From Candidatus Bathyarchaeota archaeon (GTDB taxonomy: Archaea > Thermoproteota > Bathyarchaeia > Bathyarchaeales > WUQV01): a DNA stretch of 6,885 bases. The notes beneath the pieces are model-generated. The model ran no database searches, was not told the DNA's origin, and saw only the letters and a list, made by a program, of their open reading frames with translations. Position numbers and translations under genes: made by a program. Shown here piece after piece: positions 1 through 5,492 of the stretch. Positions within the stretch are counted from its first letter, which is position 1. Each line of letters opens with the position of its first letter. Where the stretch lies: assembly GCA_009889585.1 (NCBI GenBank), contig WUQV01000298.1:1-6885 (forward strand), written 5' to 3'.

Positions 1-1551
1 CATTTCATAGGTAAATACGATCAATCCAACCATGGCGACGGCTATGTTAACCGATACTATGAGCGGCTCCGTATAAGCTGTTAATATCATGAAGAACCAG
101 CCGACTGCGAACGTTATAGCTCCAAGTATGGATAGGATAGGGATGCCCACCACCTTCCTTTGAAGTACGCACTGTCCGAACAAATCGCTCCTAACGTACG
201 GCAACAGCATAGCAGCCAATCCCACGGGCCATACGAAGAAGAGGCAGCTGAAGTCTAGGTAAGCTACTATCGACGTTGCAAGTTCGAACCCCATCGTGTC
301 GCCTAGCGTTATAAACGCACCTATGAAGGCGACTATTGCGATCAAGTGGTTCGCCCAAGTTGGGCTTCCAGCTGCAGTCACGTTCGCAAAGCGCTCAGGT
401 AACATCCTATCGAATGCCATCGAGAAGAAGCCCCTAACCCCGGCCACCCATATTATCATGTTGGTGTTCAAGAACCATAGGAAGTAACCTAACCCAAGTA
501 CGATCGCCACTATTGGATTCCTGAATAGTATCGATGCGAAGAAAGGCACGGAAGGATCTGGCGCAGGTCCAGCTAGAAGCCCCTCCAGCGTATCCTTATA
601 ATTCATCTGCAAGTAGGAGTAGCTTTCTAAGAACCTGATCGGGTATACGGTGGTGATTAAAGCAGCCGTGGCAACGTATAGGAATATTATGGCTAACATC
701 CCTAGCAAGAAGCCCCTGAAGTATCCCTTCTTCGGCACCTTGACTTCGCTCCCTACGAAAGTTGGGCATTCAAAGCCAGTGTAAGCCCATATCGTCCAAA
801 CGAACATCCCGTAAACCGCAGCCCAAAGAGGCATAATCTCCATTGGTACGTCTATTTCGACGCCCATTGCCTTGCCTTCTAAAGCTAGCTTAGTCATCTC
901 ATCCGTGCTGACCTTGAATATCGCGTCCCAAGAGGCGACTCCGCCGCCAGGCCCGCTCATCAGTAGGCCGAATATCACGGCGAGGGTTATCAGGAACGGT
1001 ATCACCGTCACGACCCTTATGACCCATTTAAACGCCCTCATGCCGATCATGTTGAAGAGCCAGGTGAAGGCGAGTATCACAAGAGCTACGATCAACTGGT
1101 TCGTAGGTACAACTAACGCCCCTCCGATGCCAAGTAAAGTTGGGTCGCCAGTTATGTAACCAGCTGCCACCACGGAGCCCGCGAGGGCTTTGATGGAGAT
1201 GAAAGCTAAGAGTCCGCATGCAAGCGCCGAGCCCCCTCCGATTATGAACAACCAGAACGGCAAGTACCCTAAGATGGGATGAACGACTCGAGAGCTTAAG
1301 ACGTAAAGGCTGCTCGACCTCGGGAACGAGGCTGAGAGGACCGCGAAGAGCGCTACCAGTGGTATCCACATCAAGCCCGCCAATATGAACCCGAGGGTTA
1401 TGTCACCACCTGGGTTCGCCCCTAACAGCTTCACGGAATAATACGTCATGCCGGATGCCGCAGGCGTGGCCAGCGCCCATATCGTAACGTCGTACCATTC
1501 TAGCTCTCTAACGAGCCCTGACGCCCTTCTAACGAAGATTTCTTCCGACAC
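1..1551 (-). CDS. APC-superfamily amino acid permease (C-terminus beyond window)
   Basis: Integral membrane secondary transporter that probably moves amino acids or related compounds across the cell membrane. The reading frame is open for 517 codons from a GTG at 1551 and leaves the window at position 1. It opens with GLVRELEWYDVTIW, the cytoplasmic lead-in typical of archaeal amino acid permeases. A small, glycine-rich first membrane helix follows (about residues 20-45). The family signature after helix 2 is visible as FPRSSSLYVLSSR (around 76-88, matching the usual FPRxGGxYVYxSR), and GFECPTFVGSEVKVPKKGYF (around 250-270) matches the conserved GFE-E-NP block. I count roughly 12 hydrophobic segments, so most of the protein is here. 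The GTG start is chosen because a TATA box lies about 26 bases upstream, which implies a leaderless mRNA. Substrate specificity cannot be read from the sequence. Confidence 0.9.
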   Translation of the reverse strand, partial: MSEEIFVRRASGLVRELEWYDVTIWALATPAASGMTYYSVKLLGANPGGDITLGFILAGLMWIPLVALFAVLSASFPRSSSLYVLSSRVVHPILGYLPFWLFIIGGGSALACGLLAFISIKALAGSVVAAGYITGDPTLLGIGGALVVPTNQLIVALVILAFTWLFNMIGMRAFKWVIRVVTVIPFLITLAVIFGLLMSGPGGGVASWDAIFKVSTDEMTKLALEGKAMGVEIDVPMEIMPLWAAVYGMFVWTIWAYTGFECPTFVGSEVKVPKKGYFRGFLLGMLAIIFLYVATAALITTVYPIRFLESYSYLQMNYKDTLEGLLAGPAPDPSVPFFASILFRNPIVAIVLGLGYFLWFLNTNMIIWVAGVRGFFSMAFDRMLPERFANVTAAGSPTWANHLIAIVAFIGAFITLGDTMGFELATSIVAYLDFSCLFFVWPVGLAAMLLPYVRSDLFGQCVLQRKVVGIPILSILGAITFAVGWFFMILTAYTEPLIVSVNIAVAMVGLIVFTYEM

Positions 1552-1573
1552 GGGAGGGGATATACGAACACGG

Positions 1574-1581
1574 TATTTAAA
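1574..1581 (-). promoter_or_regulatory. TATA box of the permease gene (leaderless promoter)
   Basis: Read on the minus strand, AAAG is followed by TTTAAATA, close to the archaeal BRE/TATA consensus. Its centre is about 26 bases before the GTG at 1551, so transcription should begin at or within a base or two of the start codon. No Shine-Dalgarno sequence precedes the GTG, which fits a leaderless transcript. Confidence 0.6.
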
Positions 1582-1819
1582 CTTTGCTGTTGATTTCAAG
1601 CAACCTTTATGATGTTACTAACCCTATAACTCTTTGTTATATCACAGGAGTCAGCGTAGCACATTTTGTCTGCACATCACTATGATTAGCGAAGGAGCCA
1701 AGGACGCCACAGCATCTCTAGCTCCCTGCTTAATATAAAAGCAAACTTATCTAAATGAATATGGATTAGCACTAGCTATCAATGACTCTTTAAAATCCTT
1801 ACCCATTAAACGGTAGCAC
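1582..1819. other. Intergenic gap, no convincing gene
   Basis: This stretch lies between the methyltransferase stop and the permease promoter and is AT-richer than its flanks. The only coding hint is on the minus strand at 1651-1806. There, a frame beginning MGKDFKESLIASANPYSFR meets one TAA (1747-1749) and continues in the same frame for 32 more codons to a TGA. I do not recognise it, and one interrupted frame of 52 codons can arise by chance. No tRNA, clear hairpin terminator or repeat was seen. Confidence 0.4.
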
Positions 1820-2368
1820 TTAAGAAAGAACCCTCATAAATTTTTGGTTAAGATTAGATAGAGATTTAGTCTTCAAAATCATCATTAGTTTCTTTTGGCC
1901 TTCGAATTTAAACTTGCGCTCAGCTATCACTTCAGCCCTTAAGCCCTTGCTCTCGAATGCTCGTAAGGTCTTATCTACGTCTGAAAGCGATGATCGAACT
2001 AAAAGTATCTTCCCTCCTTCCTTTAAGTAATTCGACGCTTCATCAATAAAGCGATCGATGATCTCCCTTCCAGAGAGGCCTCCGATCCATGATAACTCTA
2101 CCAACGTACGCCCTTCGTCGGGCTCTTGAAGGCAAGTAATGGCGTTGAAGATTATTAGGTCGAACGACTCCCTCGGTCGAATCGAATTAAAGAGATCCAA
2201 AAGGATGAAGTCCATCTTACTTAACGTGCCGTTAAGCTCGGCGTTCCTTCTAGCGCAACGGATGGCATAAGGATTTATATCGACAGCGACGACTTTGACG
2301 TCTTCAGCCATCTTAGCGGCTAAGATGCCAAGAATTCGCTTGTTTGCCATGCACTTCTCTTTTTCCAT
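1820..2368 (-). pseudogene. HemK/PrmC-like class I SAM methyltransferase with lost catalytic motifs
   Basis: The 182-codon open frame is recognisable as an N5-glutamine (HemK/PrmC/Mtq2-type) methyltransferase, which normally methylates the Gln of the GGQ loop in release factors. The order is right: the end of motif I (ILGILAAK), the SAM-ribose acidic motif (VVAVDINPYAIRCARRNAEL), FDLIIFN, then EPDEG, SWIGGLSGREIIDRFIDEA and YLKEGGKILLVRSSLS. Two essential pieces are missing. The glycine motif I reads KCMANKR-IL instead of a GxGxG pattern. The catalytic NPPY reads NAIT. In the second case the bases for Y-L-P-S survive out of frame at 2127-2138, between a one-base loss (2139-2143) and a one-base gain (2126). 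Upstream on the same strand, out to an ATG at 2440, the in-frame text P-TAG-SSLYKLA resembles the family's PSEDSYLLA start with a stop codon in it. The gene is therefore most likely decaying; a highly diverged or mis-sequenced active gene is the alternative. Confidence 0.7.
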
Positions 2369-2482
2369 GACCGCCTTAATGTTTGTAATAGCGAGCTTAT
2401 ATAGTGAGGACTATGGGCTGACGAAAGAAGATAAAGGCATCGTTACTTGGAAAGCTCAGGCCTTTAATCCCATCTGGAAAGA

Positions 2483-2488
2483 TTATAA
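2483..2488 (+). promoter_or_regulatory. TATA box for the aspartic protease gene
   Basis: GAAA-GATTATAAGC contains a BRE-like purine stretch followed by TTATAA. The centre is about 30 bases ahead of the ATG at 2516, so the predicted leader is only about 4 bases. It drives the protease gene and, by read-through, the HEPN fragment behind it. Confidence 0.5.
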
Positions 2489-2515
2489 GCCGGATTTCTC
2501 ATATCGTAATGCTGA

Positions 2516-2878
2516 ATGGGCTTAACTGAGATTTCGATAATCGTTCATGGCCCGAAGGGAAGTAAGAAAGTTCGCCTTATCGTCGATACGGGATCGACTT
2601 ATACGTGGATAGATGGGAATTTGTTAAAGGAAATGGGCATAAGCCCGATAGGCGTGGGGAAGTTTAAGACGATTGATAAGAGGATAATTGAGCGCTACAT
2701 TGCTGATGTCTTAATAGAGTATGATGGTTCTAATCGATATTGTCCAGTGGCTTTTGCTGAAGAGGGGGATGCGAACGTTTTAGGCGTAACTGCTATGGAG
2801 ATTATTGGCTTAGAGGTGGATCCCATTACGCATGAGGTAAGGCACATTGCTGCGTATATATCTTATGCCGTAAGCTAG
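2516..2878 (+). CDS. Retropepsin-like (clan AA) aspartic protease
   Basis: A 120-residue single-domain protein with the retropepsin half-pepsin fold. The catalytic triad is at D24-T25-G26-S27 within LIVDTGSTYTW, preceded by hydrophobic beta strands (ISIIV, KVRLIV). The second hydrophobic-Gly element is ANVLGVTAMEIIGLEVDP (about residues 87-104), the expected psi-loop region before the C-terminal strand. Family members act as homodimers, with each subunit giving one Asp; there is no signal peptide, so it should be cytoplasmic. The physiological substrate of these small archaeal proteins is unknown. The start at 2516 agrees with the TATA box at 2483-2488 and implies an almost leaderless mRNA. 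The HEPN fragment begins 4 bases after its stop, so they were probably co-transcribed. Confidence 0.8.
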   Translation: MGLTEISIIVHGPKGSKKVRLIVDTGSTYTWIDGNLLKEMGISPIGVGKFKTIDKRIIERYIADVLIEYDGSNRYCPVAFAEEGDANVLGVTAMEIIGLEVDPITHEVRHIAAYISYAVS

Positions 2879-2882
2879 CTTA

Positions 2883-3384
2883 ATGATGGTGATGGAGTTG
2901 AGCGTCGAAGGACGGAAGAGAGTTAGGGAGGAGGTTGTGAATTGGCTGGATGGAGCCTTCGTAGACCTAGAGGAGGCGAGGTCTGCGTTAGCAGGGGGCA
3001 GGAACAATTGGGCCGTTGTCGGATAGTTAATATTTTATTACTATCCGTTCCACCTCAGCTTTAAAAGCCTCATGGATGGCATTCGGGGTCAACGGGAAAT
3101 CCCCACATCTTGGCTCGAACCTCCTCGGCCTCTTAGACGGGAGCCTTATTCGAGCTTTTGGACATCCCATCCGCATCCTGCCCGTTCGGCGCTTCCGTCT
3201 CGCCACATATGGGCGATTGACCAGCTCATCGGCGTCATATAAAGTTAATTATTCAGGAACTGGCTAAACACCCTAACGCAGGCCTTGGGAACACATAGAT
3301 AAGAGCGTCTCGGAGAGGCTCGTAAACGTCGCCGAAAGGGTCGTCACAATCATTAAAGGGAAGGTGTTAGGAAGTGAGGCCTGA
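2883..3384 (+). pseudogene. Broken HEPN-domain gene (toxin-type partner of the MNT gene)
   Basis: The first 47 codons (2883-3026) read as the N-terminal helix pair of a HEPN domain: REEVVNWLDGAFVDLEEARSAL, then GGRNNWAVV, where intact relatives continue WAxFxxxQAAEKALKA. A TAG at 3024-3026 ends it. HEPN-like text resumes far downstream in two other frames: LIIQELAKHPNAGLGN (about 3245-3292) and then IDKSVSERLVNVAERVVTII with its tail (about 3295-3381), ending with a TGA at 3382-3384. That TGA overlaps the MNT start by 11 bases, as in intact HEPN-MNT operons. The middle of the domain, including the expected RNase motif Rx4-6H, is absent and replaced by unrelated sequence. HEPN proteins of this type are RNase toxins; this copy should be inactive. 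Both ends are family-like, but the downstream match rests on my reading of short stretches. Confidence 0.65.
3027..3242 (-). other. Segment interrupting the HEPN gene, with decayed minus-strand coding remnant
   Basis: About 218 bases separate two copies of AGTTAAT (3025-3031 and 3243-3249), the second marking where HEPN-like text resumes. On the minus strand a 59-codon frame with a GTG start (3206 to the TAA at 3027) ends FPLTPNAIHEAFKAEVERIV. Its first half is arginine-rich and does not look natural. In the neighbouring frame the upstream text EAEEVRAKMWGFPVDPE would join smoothly onto NAIHEAF, suggesting the end of an unidentified gene broken by a frameshift. I cannot name the family. Confidence 0.35.
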
Positions 3385-3712
3385 AATCGATAGGTTGCCG
3401 CCCATGGTTAAGGAGGCCGTCCTAAGCCTCTTGGCCAAGGCGGAAGATGCCCTTGGAAGCGGGTGCCAGATATATCTCTTCGGTAGCTATGCTAAGGGGG
3501 ATTGGCTTGACGATAGCGACTTAGACTTGATCGTTGTCTCCGAGAGGTTTGAGGGGCTGGACTTAGGGAGGCGCTACTTAATGGTCGAGTCGTTGCTGCC
3601 GGAGGGCCTATCGTTAGAGGTCCTAACGTACACTCCGAAGGAGTTCAAGAGGGCCCTTAAGATAAGCCTAATAATTCAGGATGCTATGGAGTATTGGATA
3701 AGGTTAAGATGA
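3374..3712 (+). CDS. MNT-type nucleotidyltransferase (HEPN-partner antitoxin family)
   Basis: A 112-residue minimal nucleotidyltransferase. The catalytic signature is G37-S38-x10-D49-L-D51 within LFGSYAKGDWLDDSDLDLIV; the third carboxylate strand is probably LSLEVLTYT (E82), and YTPKEF follows as in HEPN-associated members. In studied HEPN/MNT pairs such as HepT-MntA, the MNT protein silences the HEPN RNase by adding AMP residues to it. The GTG start at 3374 is supported by its 11-base overlap with the end of the broken HEPN frame, the usual operon arrangement. All visible catalytic positions are kept although the partner gene is destroyed. That leaves an orphan antitoxin or an enzyme acting on another HEPN protein elsewhere. 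No separate promoter is obvious. Confidence 0.85.
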   Translation: MRPEIDRLPPMVKEAVLSLLAKAEDALGSGCQIYLFGSYAKGDWLDDSDLDLIVVSERFEGLDLGRRYLMVESLLPEGLSLEVLTYTPKEFKRALKISLIIQDAMEYWIRLR

Positions 3713-3802
3713 GGTAATGCAAATCGACCGTGAGGGAGGCCTTAACCGTTAGAGGTTAACGTGTACTGCTAAAGGCTTCGGCTTTGCTGCAAGAGGATAA
3801 CC

Positions 3803-3808
3803 TTTAAG
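3803..3808 (+). promoter_or_regulatory. Weak TATA-like element before the ACT-V4R gene
   Basis: CCTTTAAGTGG is the only AT-rich TATA-like site ahead of the gene. Transcription would start near 3831, about 11 bases before the ATG at 3842 and downstream of the ATG at 3812. This is why the second ATG is preferred as the start. Confidence 0.3.
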
Positions 3809-3841
3809 TGGATGGAATGCAGGTTTAGATGCGAAGGCTCC

Positions 3842-4639
3842 ATGGCAGCGGAATACGTGCCGTTAAAGGTATCCCGGCTGTTCGGTGAGCCTAATAGGAG
3901 GGCCTTAGGCCTTAACATCATCTTAGAAAACAAGCCTGGCGCGCTCGCCAAAGTCGCTAACGTGCTCGGCGCTTCGAAGTTCAACATAATCGGCCTCGAC
4001 GTCTCGTTGATGAGGCCTACGGACGAGGTCGCCCACGTCTTCGTGGCCGTCGACGTGACCGAGTCTGAGGCCCGAGTCGACGATGTCGTCACGTTGTTGA
4101 AGGATATCCCCGTCGTGAGGGCCATCGAGACCGTCAAGCCCGCATGGCGGCATTTAGTCGCGGACGAAAGGCACTTCCCGTTGCTTATCGAGGAGGGACG
4201 TGCGATACTCATCCCTGTATCGCTCATGAGGAGCCTCATTTCGACCGTTAAGGACAGGCTCGGAGGGCCAGCCTCAGGGGCTATGAGGTGGTTACAAGGG
4301 CTGGGGCTCGGGGAGGCGTTGTACCTTTTGTTTAGCGAGCATGGCGCGAGCAAGCTGGAGGACTTCGCCAAGCTCCTCTCCGTTTACCTTAAGGCGCTCG
4401 GTTGGTGCATCGTCAAGCGCATAGACGTAGGAGATGATTACGTAAGGATCAGCGTTGAGAGGTATTGGGAGTGCGAGGTCAGCTCGCCGTCAACAATGAG
4501 CGAGGGGCATATGATGCGAGGCATGTTATACTGTTTGTTCAAGGGGCTGTTAGGGCCTTTGACGCGCGTCGAGGAAAGCCTTTGCGTAGCGAAGGGCGAC
4601 GACTACTGTGAATTTGAGGTTCATACATCCTTAGCTTAG
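3842..4639 (+). CDS. ACT domain-V4R domain fusion protein
   Basis: A 265-residue soluble protein. Residues about 22-98 form an ACT domain (LGLNIILENKPGALAKVANV, then FNIIGLDVSL and VVRAIETVKP), the ligand-sensing fold usually bound by amino acids. Residues about 150-262 form a V4R (4-vinyl reductase) domain. Its C-terminal block reads EGHMMRGMLYCLFKGLLG, then VEESLCVAKGDDYCEFEV, with H223, C231, C248 and C256 as candidate metal or ligand positions. V4R domains occur in BchJ and as small-molecule sensors in phenol/xylene regulators. The fusion therefore suggests a two-input sensor rather than an enzyme, although its ligands are unknown and there is no DNA-binding domain. An in-frame ATG at 3812 would add MECRFRCEGS, but it sits only a few bases after the TATA-like site and has no Shine-Dalgarno, so 3842 is preferred. 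Confidence 0.8.
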   Translation: MAAEYVPLKVSRLFGEPNRRALGLNIILENKPGALAKVANVLGASKFNIIGLDVSLMRPTDEVAHVFVAVDVTESEARVDDVVTLLKDIPVVRAIETVKPAWRHLVADERHFPLLIEEGRAILIPVSLMRSLISTVKDRLGGPASGAMRWLQGLGLGEALYLLFSEHGASKLEDFAKLLSVYLKALGWCIVKRIDVGDDYVRISVERYWECEVSSPSTMSEGHMMRGMLYCLFKGLLGPLTRVEESLCVAKGDDYCEFEVHTSLA

Positions 4640-4646
4640 GAAACCA

Positions 4647-4660
4647 CCGACTTCAGCCGG
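4647..4660 (+). repeat. Solitary hairpin resembling an IS608-type right end
   Basis: CCGACTTCAGCCGG folds into a short stem with a TTCA loop. It shares 13 bases (CCGACTTCAGCCG) with the right-end hairpin of the element at 5174-5492. No GAAT guide or TCAA cleavage site accompanies it (GAAA precedes and GATGAG follows), and no left end or tnpB lies upstream. It begins 8 bases after the ACT-V4R stop, so it is either a degenerate transposon scar or a genomic hairpin repeat. Confidence 0.45.
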
Positions 4661-4669
4661 AGATGGATG

Positions 4670-4703
4670 AGCTAAGGCTCAAGTGAAAGCTTAAGCCTTA
4701 GCT
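4670..4703. terminator. Inverted repeat between convergent genes
   Basis: AGCTAAGGCT (4670-4679) pairs perfectly with AGCCTTAGCT (4694-4703). Three more pairs lie inside one mismatch (AAG with CTT), leaving a 6-base loop. It lies between the stop of the ACT-V4R gene (4639) and the stop of the minus-strand coiled-coil gene (4711), where it could end both transcripts. Archaeal terminators mainly rely on U-tracts, which are weak here, so the role is inferred from position. Confidence 0.4.
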
Positions 4704-4710
4704 TCTTCAT

Positions 4711-5082
4711 TTAACGAAGTAATATGGCCAATATGATAGTTACCCACATCGGCAACAATATGCTTAACATTAAGCCTATCGTCCAACGAAAGTTTCTATC
4801 GATTTTATCACCTAACTCTTTTCTTAAGCTTTTAATATCATCGCTAAATTCCTTCCTTAAGCCCTCAATCTTATCGCTGAACTCCTTCCTTAAGCCTTCA
4901 ACCTTATCACTAAAATCCTTACGTAATTCGCCGAAATCCTTCCTAAGCTCCACTACCTCCGTCTCCAAATGGTTTAAGCGCTTGTCCATTTGCTCAAGGA
5001 TCCCTTCAATTCGAGCCATTCGTTCCTCGATCGAGTCCGTCAAATCCGTGACCCCGTCTACTCCCGACGCCGGAGCCAGCAT
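4711..5082 (-). CDS. Coiled-coil protein with C-terminal membrane anchor
   Basis: A 123-residue protein of unknown function. Residues about 17-96 form a long charged coiled coil (SIEERMARIEGILEQMDKRL onward). From about 44 it turns repetitive: two 7-residue units (ELRKDFG, ELRKDFS), then 11-residue units of the type DKVEGLRKEFS, DKIEGLRKEFS, DDIKSLRKELG. Eleven-residue (hendecad) periodicity usually means a right-handed or nearly straight coiled coil. Residues about 99-121 (RWTIGLMLSILLPMWVTIIL) form one membrane helix, so the rod is tail-anchored, probably facing the cytoplasm. The ATG at 5082 is chosen over the GTG at 5100 because the TATA box at 5106-5112 sits 26 bases before it. Similar short coiled-coil-plus-TM proteins are common in archaea and uncharacterised; scaffold or membrane-tether roles are guesses. 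Confidence 0.75.
   Translation of the reverse strand: MLAPASGVDGVTDLTDSIEERMARIEGILEQMDKRLNHLETEVVELRKDFGELRKDFSDKVEGLRKEFSDKIEGLRKEFSDDIKSLRKELGDKIDRNFRWTIGLMLSILLPMWVTIILAILLR
4808..4906 (-). repeat. Three 33-bp tandem repeats inside the coiled-coil gene
   Basis: Units at 4808-4840, 4841-4873 and 4874-4906 each encode 11 residues of the rod, and a partial fourth unit follows from 4907. The last two complete units are nearly identical, while the first has drifted. This implies growth by in-frame duplication. Confidence 0.7.
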
Positions 5083-5105
5083 TTTACAGGAAAAGGCCAC
5101 GGCGC

Positions 5106-5112
5106 TTATTAA
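5106..5112 (-). promoter_or_regulatory. TATA box of the coiled-coil gene
   Basis: On the minus strand GAAAATTAATAAGC gives a purine-rich BRE-like stretch and TTAATAA. The predicted start of transcription (about 5083) falls on the ATG at 5082, another leaderless arrangement. Confidence 0.5.
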
Positions 5113-5187
5113 TTTTCTGACAGCCCATTAAGGCTAATTAATTTCGCGTTAGAGCCATGAGGAGGTAGCTTACAAAAAGTTAGCCAG

Positions 5188-5211
5188 AAAGCCCCTAACT
5201 TTAGTTAGGGG
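5188..5211 (+). repeat. Left-end guide and hairpin of the element
   Basis: AAAG directly precedes CCCCTAAC-TTTA-GTTAGGGG, an 8-bp perfect stem with a 4-base loop. In IS608 the AAAG guide pairs with the TTAC cleavage site, here 5170-5173. Confidence 0.7.
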
Positions 5212-5300
5212 ATGAATGGCGTAAAGCTTAAATTCGATTCACTCCTCTCCTTCATCCCGTCGGAACCTGAGGGGGACGGCCTGCCGTTAAGGCGGAGACA

Positions 5301-5492
5301 GGACGACGCACCCTTTGAGGGTGCCGATAATCCCAAGCCCGTTGAAAGGCTGGGCGAACGGGCTTGGCGACAAGCCCCAAGGGCTCGGCCTAGAGGGTAG
5401 GGATAACGGGCTGATGGCACAGCCCTTGCTTCGAAGGCATCGATCGATGCCAGAAGCGGGAATCTCCCGACTTCAGCCGTGGAGAGTGTCAA
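5301..5492 (+). ncRNA. Probable orphan TnpB guide-RNA (omega/reRNA) scaffold
   Basis: A run of strong stems fills the right part of the element. GCACCC/GGGTGC lies at 5308-5324. An 11-bp perfect stem, CCAAGCCCGTT with AACGGGCTTGG, spans 5333-5367 around a 13-base loop. AGCCC/GGGCT is at 5373-5385 and GGGCTG/CAGCCC at 5408-5425. The 16-base palindrome GGCATCGATCGATGCC is at 5436-5451, followed by the right-end hairpin at 5464-5484. In IS605-family elements the transcript of the tnpB 3' end and right end is the guide RNA of the TnpB nuclease, with its guide starting just past the transposon end (here 5493). No tnpB is present, so it would work only with a TnpB encoded elsewhere. Transcription is not shown by the sequence, and no clear promoter was found inside. 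Confidence 0.5.
5460..5492 (+). repeat. Right-end guide, hairpin and TCAA cleavage site
   Basis: GAAT is followed by CTCC...GGAG enclosing CCGACTTCAGCCGT, whose loop is TTCA, then AGTG and TCAA. The stem has one bulge and one mismatch (T at 5480 and an A-C pair), so this copy has drifted from the usual perfect hairpin. Confidence 0.7.

Larger units (their letters stand above)
5174..5492 (+). mobile_element. Non-autonomous IS200/IS605 (IS608-type) element without transposase
   Basis: A 319-base element with both ends in the layout known for IS608-type single-strand transposons. On the left are the flanking target TTAC (5170-5173), the guide AAAG (5188-5191) and a hairpin with a perfect 8-bp stem CCCCTAAC/GTTAGGGG (5192-5211). 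On the right are the guide GAAT (5460-5463), an imperfect hairpin (5464-5484) and the cleavage tetranucleotide TCAA (5489-5492). These tetranucleotides are the ones TnpA(Y1) recognises in IS608. No tnpA or tnpB frame lies inside. The interior (about 5270-5460) is GC-rich and full of hairpins. The element is most simply an internal deletion of a tnpB-bearing IS that kept its left end plus the tnpB 3' end and right end. It would need a Y1 transposase in trans to move. Confidence 0.75.

Noticed and set aside
872..1369. Frames of 95-113 codons within the permease region
   Set aside because: They overlap the continuous 517-codon permease frame, whose membrane helices and APC signatures explain the sequence.
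2295..2525. 76-codon plus-strand frame opposite the methyltransferase start
   Set aside because: Its first third is the antisense of conserved methyltransferase codons, and it runs through the TATA box of the protease gene; no family was recognised.
3095..3125. GGTTCGAGCC on the minus strand resembling a tRNA T-loop
   Set aside because: The flanking bases do not form the 5-bp T-stem, and no acceptor, anticodon or D arm can be drawn around it.
3076..3267. 63-codon plus-strand frame starting MAFGVNGKSPHLG
   Set aside because: Low-quality, arginine/serine-rich translation with no promoter or RBS. The opposite strand gives a better protein-like end, and the frame crosses the HEPN break.
3769..4371. 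200-codon minus-strand frame opposite the ACT-V4R gene
   Set aside because: It is a shadow frame in a long GC-rich gene. The plus strand carries clear ACT and V4R motifs, whereas the minus-strand text is Ser/Leu-rich and without motifs.
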